Below are positions 27,232 through 36,536 of a DNA stretch of 64,000 bases, in pieces. The DNA is from Arthrobacter sp. FB24 (GTDB taxonomy: Bacteria > Actinomycetota > Actinomycetes > Actinomycetales > Micrococcaceae), in contig NC_008541.1 in assembly GCF_000196235.1 (NCBI RefSeq), positions 2,046,001 through 2,110,000 on the forward strand. The letters run 5' to 3'. The notes below the pieces were generated by a model, which worked only from the letters and a program-made list of their open reading frames with translations, was not told the origin of the DNA and did no database searches. Each line of letters starts with the position of its first letter. The first letter of the stretch is position 1. The translations under genes and the position numbers were made by a program.

Positions 27232-27548
27232 TTTAATGTGTGGACATTGACCCTGGTCGGGTCCCTCTGACGTTGTCCGCGGTCTGTGCCTGGCGCCGCG
27301 GTCGCCTATTCGGTTGTGTGGGTGGTGGGTTGGTCCTTGGCTTGTGGGCCGTCCGCATGCTGGAATCGAGGGTTTTGTGCTGTCCTTTCTTGCTGGCTCG
27401 GTAGCCAGCTATTGCCCCCACTTATTCATGGTAAGGAGTTGTGGTGACGACATGACCAAGCCGAATTGTTTTCGAGGATCTTCCTCGGATAGGTGCCTTC
27501 GGCAAGCCAGCGGAGTGCGCGCATCGAGTGTTTGTCCGGCCAAAGGGG

Positions 27549-27567
27549 GTGTGCACATTGTGCACAC
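27549..27567. repeat. Palindrome P3 of module B
   Basis: GTGTGCAC-ATT-GTGCACAC: the exact reverse complement of P1 of module A, set within GGG...CCC so that the hairpin could extend to ten base pairs. Another GTGCAC follows a few bases later. Confidence 0.7.
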
Positions 27568-27894
27568 CCTTGTGCACGGGCGCCTTGGGCCTGCATTTTG
27601 GTCCCCTTCTTGTTCTTCCGACACCACTTCATGCAGGTCGCTGTTGCAGGCGACATGACTTTGCGGCCCAGACCCGCGGTTTCCTAGGACGTTCTGGGTT
27701 CAGCGGCACCTCTCAAGGCGTACCTGTTGCCAGCGGACGATCCGTCGACAGTGTGAAGGTGTGTGGGATCCGGACTTTCTTCAGGGGCAGTCCTCAGCCA
27801 TGCTCTTCCGCGGCCGTACACGATTCTCGCTCGCTTGCTGAGGGCGTTCTGGGTTGTGGCCAGAGGCTCGGCTGTGGCCCGTCGTGGCCACGGT

Positions 27895-28944
27895 TCAGTT
27901 CGATGGCGAGGGTGATGGCGACGGAGGGGGCGGCGGGGAAAGGCATGTTCGAGGATCCCCTTGGTATCTAATGGTCGCAGTGCCTTGAACTCGTCCGGCT
28001 GAGCTTTCTGCCGTCACAGCCAGGTCTCCTGGAACCTGAACCGGGGGAGCCTTGAAGAACAACCTGGTTCCCGTAATCTGCACTGGCACGCGCTGCTGAC
28101 CTACAACAACTACGTTCACGCGGGTGAGTATGCCGACTAACCAGACACTTTCTCCGCCGCAAACGGAACTTGAGAGCAGACTCTCTGGAGCGCCATTCTG
28201 GGAGGCGGATACTCCGGTCAATCTAAGTTGACAGGCTCTGCCGGTCTGAGCAATCAGCTCGACTTCCGCCTTGGGGTGATCTTGATGGGCGATAATCAGC
28301 CTGTTCAACGCGTCGTAGGCAGCCAACGCCAGGCAGGTGTCTTCGGTGGGGCGGGGCACCTGTGCGAGTTCCATTGCCCCTTTGGCCCACATGGTTTCGT
28401 CTTTACTCTCCAAGGCCGAACAGAGAAAGGCAGCGGCAACCCACAGATCGGGTCCTCGGGGGTTGGTGTGCGGCAAGCCTGCGCACTGCGTTCCCTGAAG
28501 CGCTAGGTAGAACGCAGAAGGCGGGGGATCTTCCGGGAATGCCGGTCCAGCGGGAAGCCAGATTACAGGCGCACTACCGAGGGGAGGCGGACCCCCTGGC
28601 GCTGGTGGGCCAGGTGGGGGTTCGACCGTCGGCGCGGGGGGAGGCTGGACAGTCGGCACGGCAGGGGGCTCGACCATTGGTGAGGGCGAAGGATCCTCCG
28701 CCGGGGCAGCAGTTTCCGGACTTGTCTGGGAGCTTGTTGGACCGGCTGGCACCGAGGCCATGCTTGGCGATCCAGTAGGCGTGGCCGATCCGGAGCTGGG
28801 CCGATCGTTAGCACTTCCGCCGCGGGTGGGAGCAAAAAAACAAGCTGAAAGCAGAGCTAGAACCGTAAGTGCAGCGAGGAAGACTCCGTTCACCCTGACG
28901 AAGTTGGTGTCTCTGCGAGGTTGCAAAACGAATCTGCCGGTCAC
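27895..28944 (-). CDS. Putative lipoprotein with long proline-rich stalk
   Basis: 349 residues from a GTG. The N-terminus has a hydrophobic stretch ending in a lipobox-like LLSAC (Cys about residue 35). Next comes a low-complexity Ser/Thr/Pro stalk (about 45-140), then a compact domain with CAGLPHTNPRG...FLCSALES and TCLALAAYDALNRLI, and a second proline-rich tail. This is the build of an exported protein that holds its domain away from the membrane. I recognise no family. It lies just beyond module B and shares secreted character with the genes to its right. The ribosome site is weak, so a slightly later start is possible. Confidence 0.6.
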   Translation of the reverse strand: MTGRFVLQPRRDTNFVRVNGVFLAALTVLALLSACFFAPTRGGSANDRPSSGSATPTGSPSMASVPAGPTSSQTSPETAAPAEDPSPSPMVEPPAVPTVQPPPAPTVEPPPGPPAPGGPPPLGSAPVIWLPAGPAFPEDPPPSAFYLALQGTQCAGLPHTNPRGPDLWVAAAFLCSALESKDETMWAKGAMELAQVPRPTEDTCLALAAYDALNRLIIAHQDHPKAEVELIAQTGRACQLRLTGVSASQNGAPESLLSSSVCGGESVWLVGILTRVNVVVVGQQRVPVQITGTRLFFKAPPVQVPGDLAVTAESSAGRVQGTATIRYQGDPRTCLSPPPPPSPSPSPSN

Positions 28945-29472
28945 GATCGCGGTCCCATGCTGCCATTCAAATTGGCCATCAATGTCATCATTGTTGGCTG
29001 ATGAGCCGACATTGAGCAGTTTTCAGGGGAGCCCCGGGTCACACACCTGGAGTCCAAGAACAGCTGACTACCTCGCATTCTAGACTCCGAAATCTGATGG
29101 CACCACGCCGGTTCGCGACTTGTTCCAAGCAAAGGGGAAATGGGGTCTAAGCGCATGCTCCGCCGCAGGGGAGAGCCGTGCCTGGGCCGTGGGGCTCTTT
29201 GCCTGTCACAGAAACAACGGCGACTGTGGCTAGCTAATCCCTCGCAGGATCGATTGCGTGCCAACAGGCAGTCAGCCGCCGGCCGGACTCCTACACATGG
29301 ACCAAATGTCCGTGTGTGCACTGCCGGCGGTGAGGTTGGGTGGTGCGTGGTGAGCAACTACTGCAGCCAGGTTTGGCCTCTTTGGGAGCCGCTGGCAATG
29401 GGCCGCCGCCGAGTGAGTTTGCGGAGGAGATGGCGGCGCCAATTCACTGACGCCGCCATCTCATGGTGGGTA
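28945..29472. other. Gap of about 530 bases with one strong hairpin
   Basis: A plus-strand frame (29140-29652) is open but has no protein-like character and overlaps the secreted gene on the other strand. At 29427-29462 a perfect 12-bp inverted repeat (GAGATGGCGGCG / CGCCGCCATCTC, 12-nt loop) lies 10 bases past the end of the minus-strand secreted gene and probably ends or stabilises its transcript; there is no T-run. Confidence 0.55.
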
Positions 29473-29943
29473 CTAGGGCATCGAGATGATCGGAGTGGAC
29501 CTCCAGCTACTCCAAACTGGGATACCAAACACAGGGCTCTCCTGATGCCGAGCTTGGTGGAAGACTTCTTCCGGTCCCAATTCGGTATTTATCTGGGGGA
29601 GCACGTTGTGAAGCGTCACGGAATTGTTGGCTCCTACATGAACAGTCTTTGACGAATTCTTTATCAGCTGATTTGGTGCGGGGAAGTCAACCTCCCAGAC
29701 CCGATGCTGGACTGTCACAAACCGATCCTTCAGGCAGTTCACCCTTACGGGAAAATCGGTGAGCTTCTTGCCGTGCGAGTCAAAGCCGACAAATATCGGA
29801 CTCAAAGGCGTAACGCTGCAGGAAAATATGGGCGGGACTGCGGCTTGGGCCGGGGCGGCCAAAGCGAAGGGCGCTGCTGTAAGGGCAAATGAAGCTGCGG
29901 CAAGCAAGGCAGTTCTCTTGACCGGGATTGTGGCTCTAAACAT
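29473..29943 (-). CDS. Small secreted protein, paralogue of 30893-31398
   Basis: 156 residues from the ATG at 29943 (AGGAGA site); the frame continues upstream without protein character. A clear Sec signal peptide (VKRTALLAAASFALTAAPFA, cleavage near AQA-A, residue 35) precedes a 120-residue mature domain with two cysteines and the blocks KKLTDFPVRVNC and EEVFHQARHQ. These align with KKVDYPVRIYC and EEVFHKVTYQ of the downstream gene, and both end in a similar ...SMP tail. A secreted beta-rich protein is likely; role unknown. Confidence 0.7.
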   Translation of the reverse strand: MFRATIPVKRTALLAAASFALTAAPFALAAPAQAAVPPIFSCSVTPLSPIFVGFDSHGKKLTDFPVRVNCLKDRFVTVQHRVWEVDFPAPNQLIKNSSKTVHVGANNSVTLHNVLPQINTELGPEEVFHQARHQESPVFGIPVWSSWRSTPIISMP

Positions 29944-30299
29944 GCTCGTCTCCTGTGTCGGGGTCCGGCCAGGGGTACTTGTCGCTACGTGCGCAATCGC
30001 GGCGCCCAAGGCGTGGGACGACCTGTAGCTGACCTCTGGTGGCCGGGGACGGTTCCGGTTCGAATTCGACCCGGTAAGTCCATGTTCCGGTGAGGTCCGG
30101 GGTCTGCGCTTCCGTGCTGACACGGTAGCTTTAGAGTGCGGCGGAGGATGCCATAGCTGGCGGTGGTCGGTGGGCGCGAGATTATTCAGGTGGCCGAGGC
30201 CACCCCGGCATCGCGGCTGCAATAAAGCTCGCGGTTTTAGGGCAGCCCCACCGTTCGCAATACTGAACAATCTCGCGATCGCTTGACGGTTACCGCTGT
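29944..30299. other. Gap upstream of the secreted gene
   Basis: No gene recognised; presumably holds the promoter for the minus-strand secreted gene. Its right edge abuts IS110 wreckage. Confidence 0.45.
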
Positions 30300-30680
30300 G
30301 TGGATGAAGGCTACCGCAAAATCCTGGACTTTATTGCCAGTCATAGAACGGCTGCCGCAGTGGGGATCGAAGGAACCGGCTCATACGGTGCCGGCCTTTC
30401 CAAGGTGCTCCGCACCCTTGATCTGATTGATTGCTGTCGTGCGGGCTTTCATTGCCGAAGTGCGCGCGGTACGGAGGATCCGTAGGCATTCGACGGGTCC
30501 GTCTTTGGCTTTCGGGATCGAGACGCCTCGTTGAGCCAGTACTGACTGGGCGGCCTGGTAGGCATCCAGGGGATCGGATTTGCCTTTCAGGCAAGGCTGG
30601 GCCCGGTTCGGCCGGGTGACCTCCAGGACTGTGAGCCCTTCGCTGGCCATCGTCAGCGAATACGGCAAACCTCTGGCCGA
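30300..30680. pseudogene. Scrambled IS110-family transposase remnant
   Basis: Two pieces of one transposase lie head to tail in opposite orientation. On the plus strand (about 30300-30410) is the N-terminal piece ILDFIASH..AAAVGIEGTGSYGAGLSK. On the minus strand (30668 down to about 30415) is the adjoining piece LTVLEVTRPNRAQ, GKSDPLDAYQAAQSVLAQRG and ARTSAMKARTTAINQIK. In an intact IS110 protein the second follows the first directly. An internal inversion, plus loss of the C-terminal domain, has destroyed the gene. Confidence 0.75.
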
Positions 30681-30892
30681 TCAGGAGTTCCTCGCCGTGG
30701 GCTCCGGATCATTGACCGGGTGTAATCCAAGGCTCCGGTTTGCGATTCAAGGAAGGACCCGAGACGGGCAACAAATCGCAGTATGAGTGTAGAACTCCCT
30801 TGAACCGTGCTGGCTTTCCGGGCCCAGTGGGTGATGAGGCACTTTGCTCCTCAGCCTCGAGCCTTGGCCGGACCAACACAGGAGCACGAGAA

Positions 30893-31398
30893 ATGTCCCC
30901 TATATCGAACCAGGCCAAAACGTCCCAACGCCCACGACGGAAACTAGCTCTACTCTCCGCAGTGTCGCTTGGACTTGCGGCCATTCCCATCGGCTTGGCC
31001 GCTCCCGCACAAGCGGCAGAGAGCATCCGAGCCTGTACGGTCACCGCTGTGCAACCCTCTTTCGCTGGCCACAACGCCGCCGGCGTCAAGAAGGTCGACT
31101 ATCCGGTCAGGATCTACTGCTCCAAGACCAGGATTCTAAACATCATTCAGACACGATGGGAAGATGACAGCTCCTGGACTCCCCCTGGGACGGAAACGAC
31201 TACCAAGGAAAAACGACCCGGACCAACTACCGAGTTGCTGCCGGGACGACCGTAACCCTTCCCAGCGTGCACCTCCTCCAGAACACAGAGCCCGGGAACG
31301 AGGAGGTATTCCACAAAGTGACCTATCAGGAAGGCTTCGGCGGTCTTTGGACCGACTGGGCCGCCAAGGTCAGCGCCAACAGGTCGATGCCGGGATAA
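30893..31398 (+). pseudogene. Secreted-protein paralogue with a single frameshift
   Basis: From the ATG at 30893 (GGAG site) the frame gives a signal peptide (LALLSAVSLGLAAIPIGLAA, cleavage near AQA-A) and a mature part with CTVTAVQPSFAGHNAAGVKK and VDYPVRIYCSK. At about 31181-31186, a run of five C, the sense passes to another frame: WDGNDYQGKTTRTNYRVAAG, then TEPGNEEVFHKVTYQ, ending KVSANRSMPG at 31398. One base missing from the C-rich run (CCT-TGG to CCTGG) would explain it. With the frame restored it aligns end to end with 29473-29943. It is therefore recently broken, a slippage-prone phase-variable gene, or a sequencing error. Confidence 0.7.
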
Positions 31399-31461
31399 TC
31401 ACCTGACTCTTCCAAGTCACGTGGAGCTCGGAACGTTTTACTTTGGAGTTCCACAATCAAC

Positions 31462-31507
31462 TTCGTCCGGTCTCATCAGGATGACCTATCCAGTGAGACC
31501 GGACGAA
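31462..31507. terminator. Long hairpin between convergent genes
   Basis: Perfect 14-bp arms TTCGTCCGGTCTCA / TGAGACCGGACGAA, with a smaller GGAT/ATCC stem inside the 18-nt loop. It lies between a plus-strand gene ending at 31398 and a minus-strand gene ending at 31723, the position of a two-way terminator. The rest of 31399-31722 shows nothing. Confidence 0.6.
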
Positions 31508-31722
31508 CAATTGGCCTTTAGCGACCCAACGCCGCAGTGGCGTTCGAGGGAACACCGTCTTGGTGCCGTCGCTGCGTCGAAAAAAGGGCGCTGAACACAA
31601 ACGCCCTCGGGTCCTGAGGCCCGGGGCTTGAAGTTGTACCAGAACGGGTGCGGGATGACTTTGCCGGCCAGGGGTACCGGTGTACCGGTGAGACATGTAC
31701 CGTGAAGAGGCTACCGCGCACG

Positions 31723-32589
31723 TCAATGTGCGCCGGTTGTCGGCGCATGCTTCCCCTTCTTCGTCTTTCGCGTGAAGGCCACTACGACCCAGCCACCGAC
31801 AAGCGCGATGGACCCGAGGAAGGCATTCATTGGAGCAGACATGTCCTTGATCCAGGCGGATACCACGTACATCAGTCCGACATCGACAGTGATCGTCTCC
31901 GTGTGGGAATTAATGGCGGTGTCGCCTTCAAGGTCTGGGATCACGAGTCGGAGCACCATCTGGTGCCGCCCGGGCTGGACACCGGTGATGTGCCATCCCC
32001 ACTCGCCAAAATGGGACTTAGGCAGTGCGATGGTTTCGCTGGTCGAACGCTCGATATTCATTCCGCCGTCTTCGCTGGTGAGATCAGCTCGCATCTTTTC
32101 GCAAAGAAGCACATCACGCCGGGTCGGATCCCCCGTTCCGGGCAGACCGCTCCCAGGATCTATCGGTGATGTTTTGAAGACCACCCTGACCACGAATTCG
32201 ACTTTCTCACCCTGCTTGAGGGGGGACGGGGCCTTAAAGGCCATCCGGCCGTCGAAACAACCCTCCAGACCCGGCTGCTCCGTTTGGGACGGGGAAACGG
32301 CGCCAGTGGGCGAGATGGCGGAGCGGGTAGGCACAGGGCTAAAGGAAGGGGGCGGAGGGGGCGGAATATCAATCCACTCGCCCCCGTCGCCAGGGTTAGG
32401 GGGGTCATAGGTGGCGGGAGTGCTCGCCGCGGGTTTGAGGGTCGAGTAGTAGGTGCTCAGGACGGGGGCGGCGGACCGAAGAGAGTAGACCTCAGTGAGG
32501 GAAGACATCACCGCCAGTATCAGAGCCGTCACCGTCACGACCACGCTGGCCCCTGTCAGCAATATCCGTTCTTTGCGTCGAGTGCTCAT
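31723..32589 (-). CDS. Membrane-anchored protein with extracytoplasmic domain, unknown function
   Basis: 288 residues with a GGAG site seven bases before the ATG. Residues 8-32 and about 253-276 are membrane helices. Between them are a proline-rich stretch (PPPPPPSFSPVP) and a beta-rich domain containing KQGEKVEFVVRVVFKT and WGWHITGVQPGRHQMVLRLV, reminiscent of immunoglobulin-like outer domains. Charge distribution puts the middle outside and a basic KTKKGK tail inside. No family recognised. With the neighbouring lipoprotein and secreted proteins it suggests a cell-surface gene set. Confidence 0.6.
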   Translation of the reverse strand: MSTRRKERILLTGASVVVTVTALILAVMSSLTEVYSLRSAAPVLSTYYSTLKPAASTPATYDPPNPGDGGEWIDIPPPPPPSFSPVPTRSAISPTGAVSPSQTEQPGLEGCFDGRMAFKAPSPLKQGEKVEFVVRVVFKTSPIDPGSGLPGTGDPTRRDVLLCEKMRADLTSEDGGMNIERSTSETIALPKSHFGEWGWHITGVQPGRHQMVLRLVIPDLEGDTAINSHTETITVDVGLMYVVSAWIKDMSAPMNAFLGSIALVGGWVVVAFTRKTKKGKHAPTTGAH

Positions 32590-33180
32590 TCTTCACTCCA
32601 ACCGTTGAGTGAATCAGCAATGTTGAAGATCCGCGGGCGCCGGCGACGTTCGCGGTCCGGTATTTGCTATGCAGTTTGGCCCCTCGGGGAACTGCGGTCA
32701 AGACGGCCGGGCTTTACTGGCTGGGTCTTTCCATCGGAGGAACAAGTAGCCTCGGCCAACGGTGCATCGCGGACCACCCGGCGAAGCCTGCTTGCGTTGA
32801 CGCCGGACATCTACATCCGCGACTTCGTCGGTGACAGCGGCGAATCGCGCAGCGGACCTATCAACGCCTCGCCCGGCATTACTCTTCGCAAAGTGGTCGC
32901 CGACGCTCAGGCAGCGTTTGGGCAATGCAGCGGCAGGGAGATGAACGCCACCCTCGGTTATGAGGGAATGTCTGGCAGTGCGTCCCCGGCGCCCTCAAGC
33001 ACGTTTCGGTAGCCTCTGACGGAACGGTGTGGGGGTGAACGCCAACGACATGATCTACCGGTGCGTCGGAAACTACTGGATCCAAATCCCGCCTGAAGTC
33101 CCACTCCACCAGGTCATCATAGACCGGCGGTCCCGGCTTCCGGTTCAGGCCCTGTTTCTCTGAGAACACCGACAGATGCC
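32590..33180. other. Gap of about 590 bases
   Basis: No convincing gene. A minus-strand open frame (32879-33358) is present but lacks a start site and family resemblance. The right edge runs into an IS21 remnant. Confidence 0.45.
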
Positions 33181-33941
33181 GTGGTCCCTGAACTGAAGAG
33201 GCGTAGCCGCCTGTTGAAGCACGAGAATGAGATCCCGCGTCGGGTGGCTCAACAGCTGGTTTGGGACAACGAATCGGGGATAGGGCAGGGTCGGCTGACC
33301 GAGCCGGCGGCGGCGTTCGCTGGCGTACTGGGCAGCGAGATCCGGCAGTTGCCGCCACGGGATCCGGAATCCAAGGGCATCGTGGAGCGGATGAACCGTT
33401 ACTTCCGCTAGGGCTTCATGCCCGGCCGGACGTTCGCGTCCCCGCTGGATTTCAACAACCAGCTCGCGGACTGGCTGCCGCGCGCGAACCCCCGCTACTC
33501 CCGGACCCGTCATGGCGGTCCGGTCGAGCTATTCATCCGGGACCGGGATGCGATGCGGCCGTTGACGCCGGTGGCGCCCGAGTTCGCCTTTCGCAGCAGC
33601 GTCCGGCTGCCACGGGACTACTACGTGCGGGTCTTCTCCAACGACTATTCCGTGGACCCGGGTGATCGGGCGGATCGTGAACGTCGAAGTAGACCTGGAA
33701 AAGGTGACTGTGAGCGCAAACGGCCGGCTGCTGGCCAGGCACGACCAGCGGTGGGCCAGGCACCAGATCTTCACCGACCCCGGGCATGTGGACAAGGCCC
33801 CCCTCCCTCCGACGGATCCATCGCAGCGTCAAGGCCGGACGGTCGACGGTGGTGGAGGAACGGGACCTGTCGATCTATGACGAACTGTTCGGTGTCGCCA
33901 TCCCTGACGATACCCGCGAGCTCTCGGGGGCAGGACGGTGA
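33181..33941 (+). pseudogene. IS21-family transposase (IstA) remnant
   Basis: The C-terminal half of an IstA-type DDE transposase. LVWDNESGIGQG holds an Asp, DPESKGIVERMNRYFR the Glu, then comes a nonsense TAG (33409-33411) and the same frame continues FMPGRTFASPLDFNNQLADW and RLPRDYYVRVFSNDYSVDPG. Near 33655 the sense shifts frame (IGRIVNVEVDLEKVTVSANG) and ends ...DELFGVAIPDD. The N-terminal half is missing, so the element is dead. Confidence 0.75.
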
Positions 33942-34357
33942 GCGCTGCAGTGAAGGACATCGAGTACTACGCCCGAGCACTGCGCGCGCCGCGGAGCGCC
34001 GACGGCTACCGGTCCCTCGGAGACCGGGCCCGGGAGGCCGGCTGGTCGCACGAGGACTACGTCGCCACTTTTGCTCCGCGAGGTCGCCGAACGCGAGGCT
34101 TCCGGGGCTGCCCTGCGGATCAGGGCCGCGAGGTTCCCCGGACACAAGCTGCTGGACGAGTTCAACTTCGACCATCAGCCTGCCGCGGACCGGAACCTCG
34201 TCGCGCATCTGGGTACCGGCGTCTTCTTTCTGAAGGAGGCCATAACGTGGTCCTGCTCGGTCCTCTAAGCACCGGGAAAACCCAATTGGCTGCCGGGATA
34301 GGTATCTGGGCAGCGCGCGCGGGCACCGCGTCCTGTTTCGACACCGCGACCGGGTAG
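33938..34357 (+). pseudogene. IS21-family helper ATPase (IstB) remnant
   Basis: A GTG overlapping the istA stop begins MSAAVKDIEYYARALRAPRS. A frameshift near 34070 leads to LLREVAEREASGAALRIRAA and FPGHKLLDEFNFDHQP, another near 34240 to NVVLLGPLSTGKTQLA, the Walker A region (normally GPPGTGKT). The sequence then stops at the start of the ATPase core. The usual istA-istB overlap is preserved, which confirms the family. Confidence 0.75.
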
Positions 34358-34488
34358 GTGTCTTGATTGGCCGAAGGCCACGCGCCAAAACAAAATGAAA
34401 AAGCAACATCGCCGTCCGGACGGCGTTGCAACTAGCTCGGTCTTCGGGGGTGCATGTGGCAGCGGGACCGCGTTACCAAGAGTGCTGA

Positions 34489-35952
34489 CTAATTGGGGCA
34501 GTCATTCGAAAGATCAGGGCTGAGCTTGAGCTTCAGTAGCAGATCAGGGGTCACACCTATATGCTCCGAACTGGGGAAATTAGGGCCAGTGAACGCTTTG
34601 GTCGTCCCCGCCAGAACCGGCTCCCACGGGTCGTAGCTGCCGTCGCCACCTCCTAACAAGGACGAGTAAGTTTTGTCTGACCATCCCCAGAGCGTTGTCA
34701 CGAGTGTGTCGTCACGATTCAGGCAGATATCCAAGGACGCGTGCGCCTTATTCGCCCGGATCAGTGTGCGCACGGATTGGCGGAAGTCGCCAGTGTAGGC
34801 CACGAACGATAGGTTGGGGTTATCGCGGCGTCCCTGCGTTTCGACCGAAATCGTCAGGCGCAGATCAATGTCACGTTTATGCTCCCTAGCGCAGGCTGTG
34901 CCGGCGGAGTGAGGAGTAGCATAGGGGGGATCGTCCTTGGTGACCCATAGAGCAATTGGGATACTTGCCGCATCGAATGATTTTTGATCGCGAGTCATGT
35001 TGAGCAGACGGCACCATTCGTGTTCCGTCTGTGCGACAGCAGAATCGAAGGCTTCCTCCCAATTCACCCTTGAATCGACGTCGTGCTGCAGACAGTTATC
35101 GTAGATCGGGCGATCATTAGTTCCCCAATAATTTTGGCATTCGTCCCCGCCGTGGCGTATGCACACACTCTCTTTATCGAGGCATGTGAAATCCGCCAAA
35201 TTGGAAGAGTAGGGCGCCTGACCTGGTGGGGGACACTGCCCGTTCCCATTAGTAAAGGGTTTCGAGCTGGCGGTCATCAGTCCCCTGAGCCGACCAGAAT
35301 AAAACGGCCACACGTTCGGCACGGCTGATTTAGGGCTCCCAAATTGGTCCTTGGGCAAATCGATAACGCCCCAAATGTTGCCCTGGACCGTGACGATATC
35401 GCTGTTGACGCTCTCTGCTGGAAACAGTTTTTCGTACGGACCGAGCCTTCGCCAGTTCCCGAGTCCCGAGTCAAGCAGGCGCTTCGGGTACGTCGTCCCG
35501 AAACCCAAGCCGACAGGTACAGGATCCACCCACGGAGAGTGGGAGTAGAAGTCCTGAACCGGATGAAGCAGCTGCCCCCAACGCATAGTCGCGGTGCTGC
35601 TGTCAGTAGGACCAACTGACGTCGAGATCGCGGATAAGACCTGATCATATTGGCTTCGGATGTACTCCGTGCTTTTCGTGAACAGGCAGTTGGTAAAGTG
35701 AAGTTCCGGTCGATCGGTCGTGCCCTTTCCGTCTTGATCGATGTTCTTTTCTTTGATGCGGGAACGAATGCCGGGCGACAGGAAATCCAAAGCCCTGTCA
35801 GTAATTGTCCTGTGACCCTGGCCGTCGCAGATGGTGTTAACGACGACGTCCCTTTCTACGCAGAACGCGCGGGCCGGGGAAGCGGAGCCAACTATCCAAG
35901 CCGGGGCCAGTAGGAGAACAGCCATGCACGAAATGAAGTGGCGTCCTCGCAT
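34489..35952 (-). CDS. Secreted Het-C/phospholipase C-like protein
   Basis: 487 residues from the ATG at 35952 (GAGGAG six bases upstream; a longer start at 36006 is less likely). Signal peptide MRGRHFISCMAVLLLAPAWI with cleavage after ARA (residue 29). The mature protein begins near a GHRTITDRAL helix (His47) and has WGQLLHPVQDFYSHSPW at residues 125-141. This His/Asp-rich pattern is typical of Het-C/VWA7-type and zinc-dependent phospholipase C/P1-nuclease folds. Many cysteines in the second half suggest disulphides. It may hydrolyse phospholipids or act as a toxin-like surface factor; the catalytic assignment is inference from the motif. Confidence 0.65.
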   Translation of the reverse strand: MRGRHFISCMAVLLLAPAWIVGSASPARAFCVERDVVVNTICDGQGHRTITDRALDFLSPGIRSRIKEKNIDQDGKGTTDRPELHFTNCLFTKSTEYIRSQYDQVLSAISTSVGPTDSSTATMRWGQLLHPVQDFYSHSPWVDPVPVGLGFGTTYPKRLLDSGLGNWRRLGPYEKLFPAESVNSDIVTVQGNIWGVIDLPKDQFGSPKSAVPNVWPFYSGRLRGLMTASSKPFTNGNGQCPPPGQAPYSSNLADFTCLDKESVCIRHGGDECQNYWGTNDRPIYDNCLQHDVDSRVNWEEAFDSAVAQTEHEWCRLLNMTRDQKSFDAASIPIALWVTKDDPPYATPHSAGTACAREHKRDIDLRLTISVETQGRRDNPNLSFVAYTGDFRQSVRTLIRANKAHASLDICLNRDDTLVTTLWGWSDKTYSSLLGGGDGSYDPWEPVLAGTTKAFTGPNFPSSEHIGVTPDLLLKLKLSPDLSNDCPN

Positions 35953-36340
35953 CTGTAGCTCCTCAGCGACTATAGCTGTCTTCGCCTGCACACAGGTCGT
36001 AAGCACAGGTGTAAATCTTGGCCGTCAGGTCTGTCAATGGCCAATCGTTTTGTGCGGGTAAGGGGCTTGAGGATCGGTGCTCGGGAAAGTCACGCTAAGG
36101 CACCAAAGTCCGGCGCCCCGCGCGCGGGAGAACTAGGCGGAATCAGGGAATCGCCCAGAATGGCTTCCCGGATGCGGCCGGCCGGCACCAGCCGCCTCAG
36201 TGCGCGCGGCGCCGGGTCCTCGTCGATTCCAGCAGGAGGCTCGCCCGGGTATTGTGGTGCTTATTTCGGGCGGGTTCGGTTCCAGAGACCTACCCGTCAT
36301 ATTCGAGCGAAATTGCTCCCGGCCCGGACGGCCGTTAAGC
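35953..36340. other. Gap between the Het-C-like gene and module C
   Basis: No gene seen. It should contain the promoter for the minus-strand secreted gene. The right edge (GTTAAGCAGCCCGGTTGAGG) already resembles the left edge of module A. Confidence 0.45.
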
Positions 36341-36375
36341 AGCCCGGTTGAGGTCGCCGAAATGGGCAAAAGAGG

Positions 36376-36394
36376 GTGTGCACAATGTGCACAC
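36376..36394. repeat. Palindrome P1 of module C
   Basis: GTGTGCAC-AAT-GTGCACAC, identical to the one at 11144, in the shared context AAAAGAGG...CTTCGGA. Confidence 0.7.
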
Positions 36395-36486
36395 CTTGGG
36401 CTTCGGATCGGGTTGTACTGGTGGCGGACTGGGCCGGATTCGGCAGGTTTTCGGGGGAGCGGCGGAATTGCAAGGACTGGAGTCCG

Positions 36487-36507
36487 GTTCGAGTCCCACC
36501 TCGGGCA
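36487..36507 (+). repeat. tRNA(Leu)-like 3' tail, module C (att-like)
   Basis: Third copy of the same 21-nt tail; preceded by GGACTGGAGTCCG, which can form a small hairpin but not the missing tRNA arms. Confidence 0.6.
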
Positions 36508-36514
36508 CGCATAG

Positions 36515-36536
36515 CCCCTCGTTAGAGGGGGTTCTT
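36515..36536 (+). terminator. Terminator-like hairpin, module C
   Basis: CCCCTC / GAGGGG stem with loop GTTA, then GTTCTT. Slightly degraded relative to modules A and B (the T-run is interrupted). Confidence 0.65.

Larger units (their letters stand above)
27110..27894. repeat. Right part of repeat module B (noncoding)
   Basis: No gene seen. From about 27110 to 27780 this strip matches module C (36395-37105) in long blocks, for example TGTGCCTGGCGCCGCGGT, GGAGTTGTGGTGACGAC, TTTGTCCGGCCAAAGGGGG and a closing GTGAAGGTGTGTGGGA. Order and spacing are conserved. It contains the tRNA-like tail, terminator and second palindrome listed separately. Conserved blocks with scattered changes and no shared reading frame argue for a noncoding element. 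Confidence 0.75.

Noticed and set aside
29140..29652. 170-codon plus-strand gene
   Set aside because: It overlaps the secreted protein on the other strand, lacks a ribosome site and crosses the perfect hairpin at 29427-29462.
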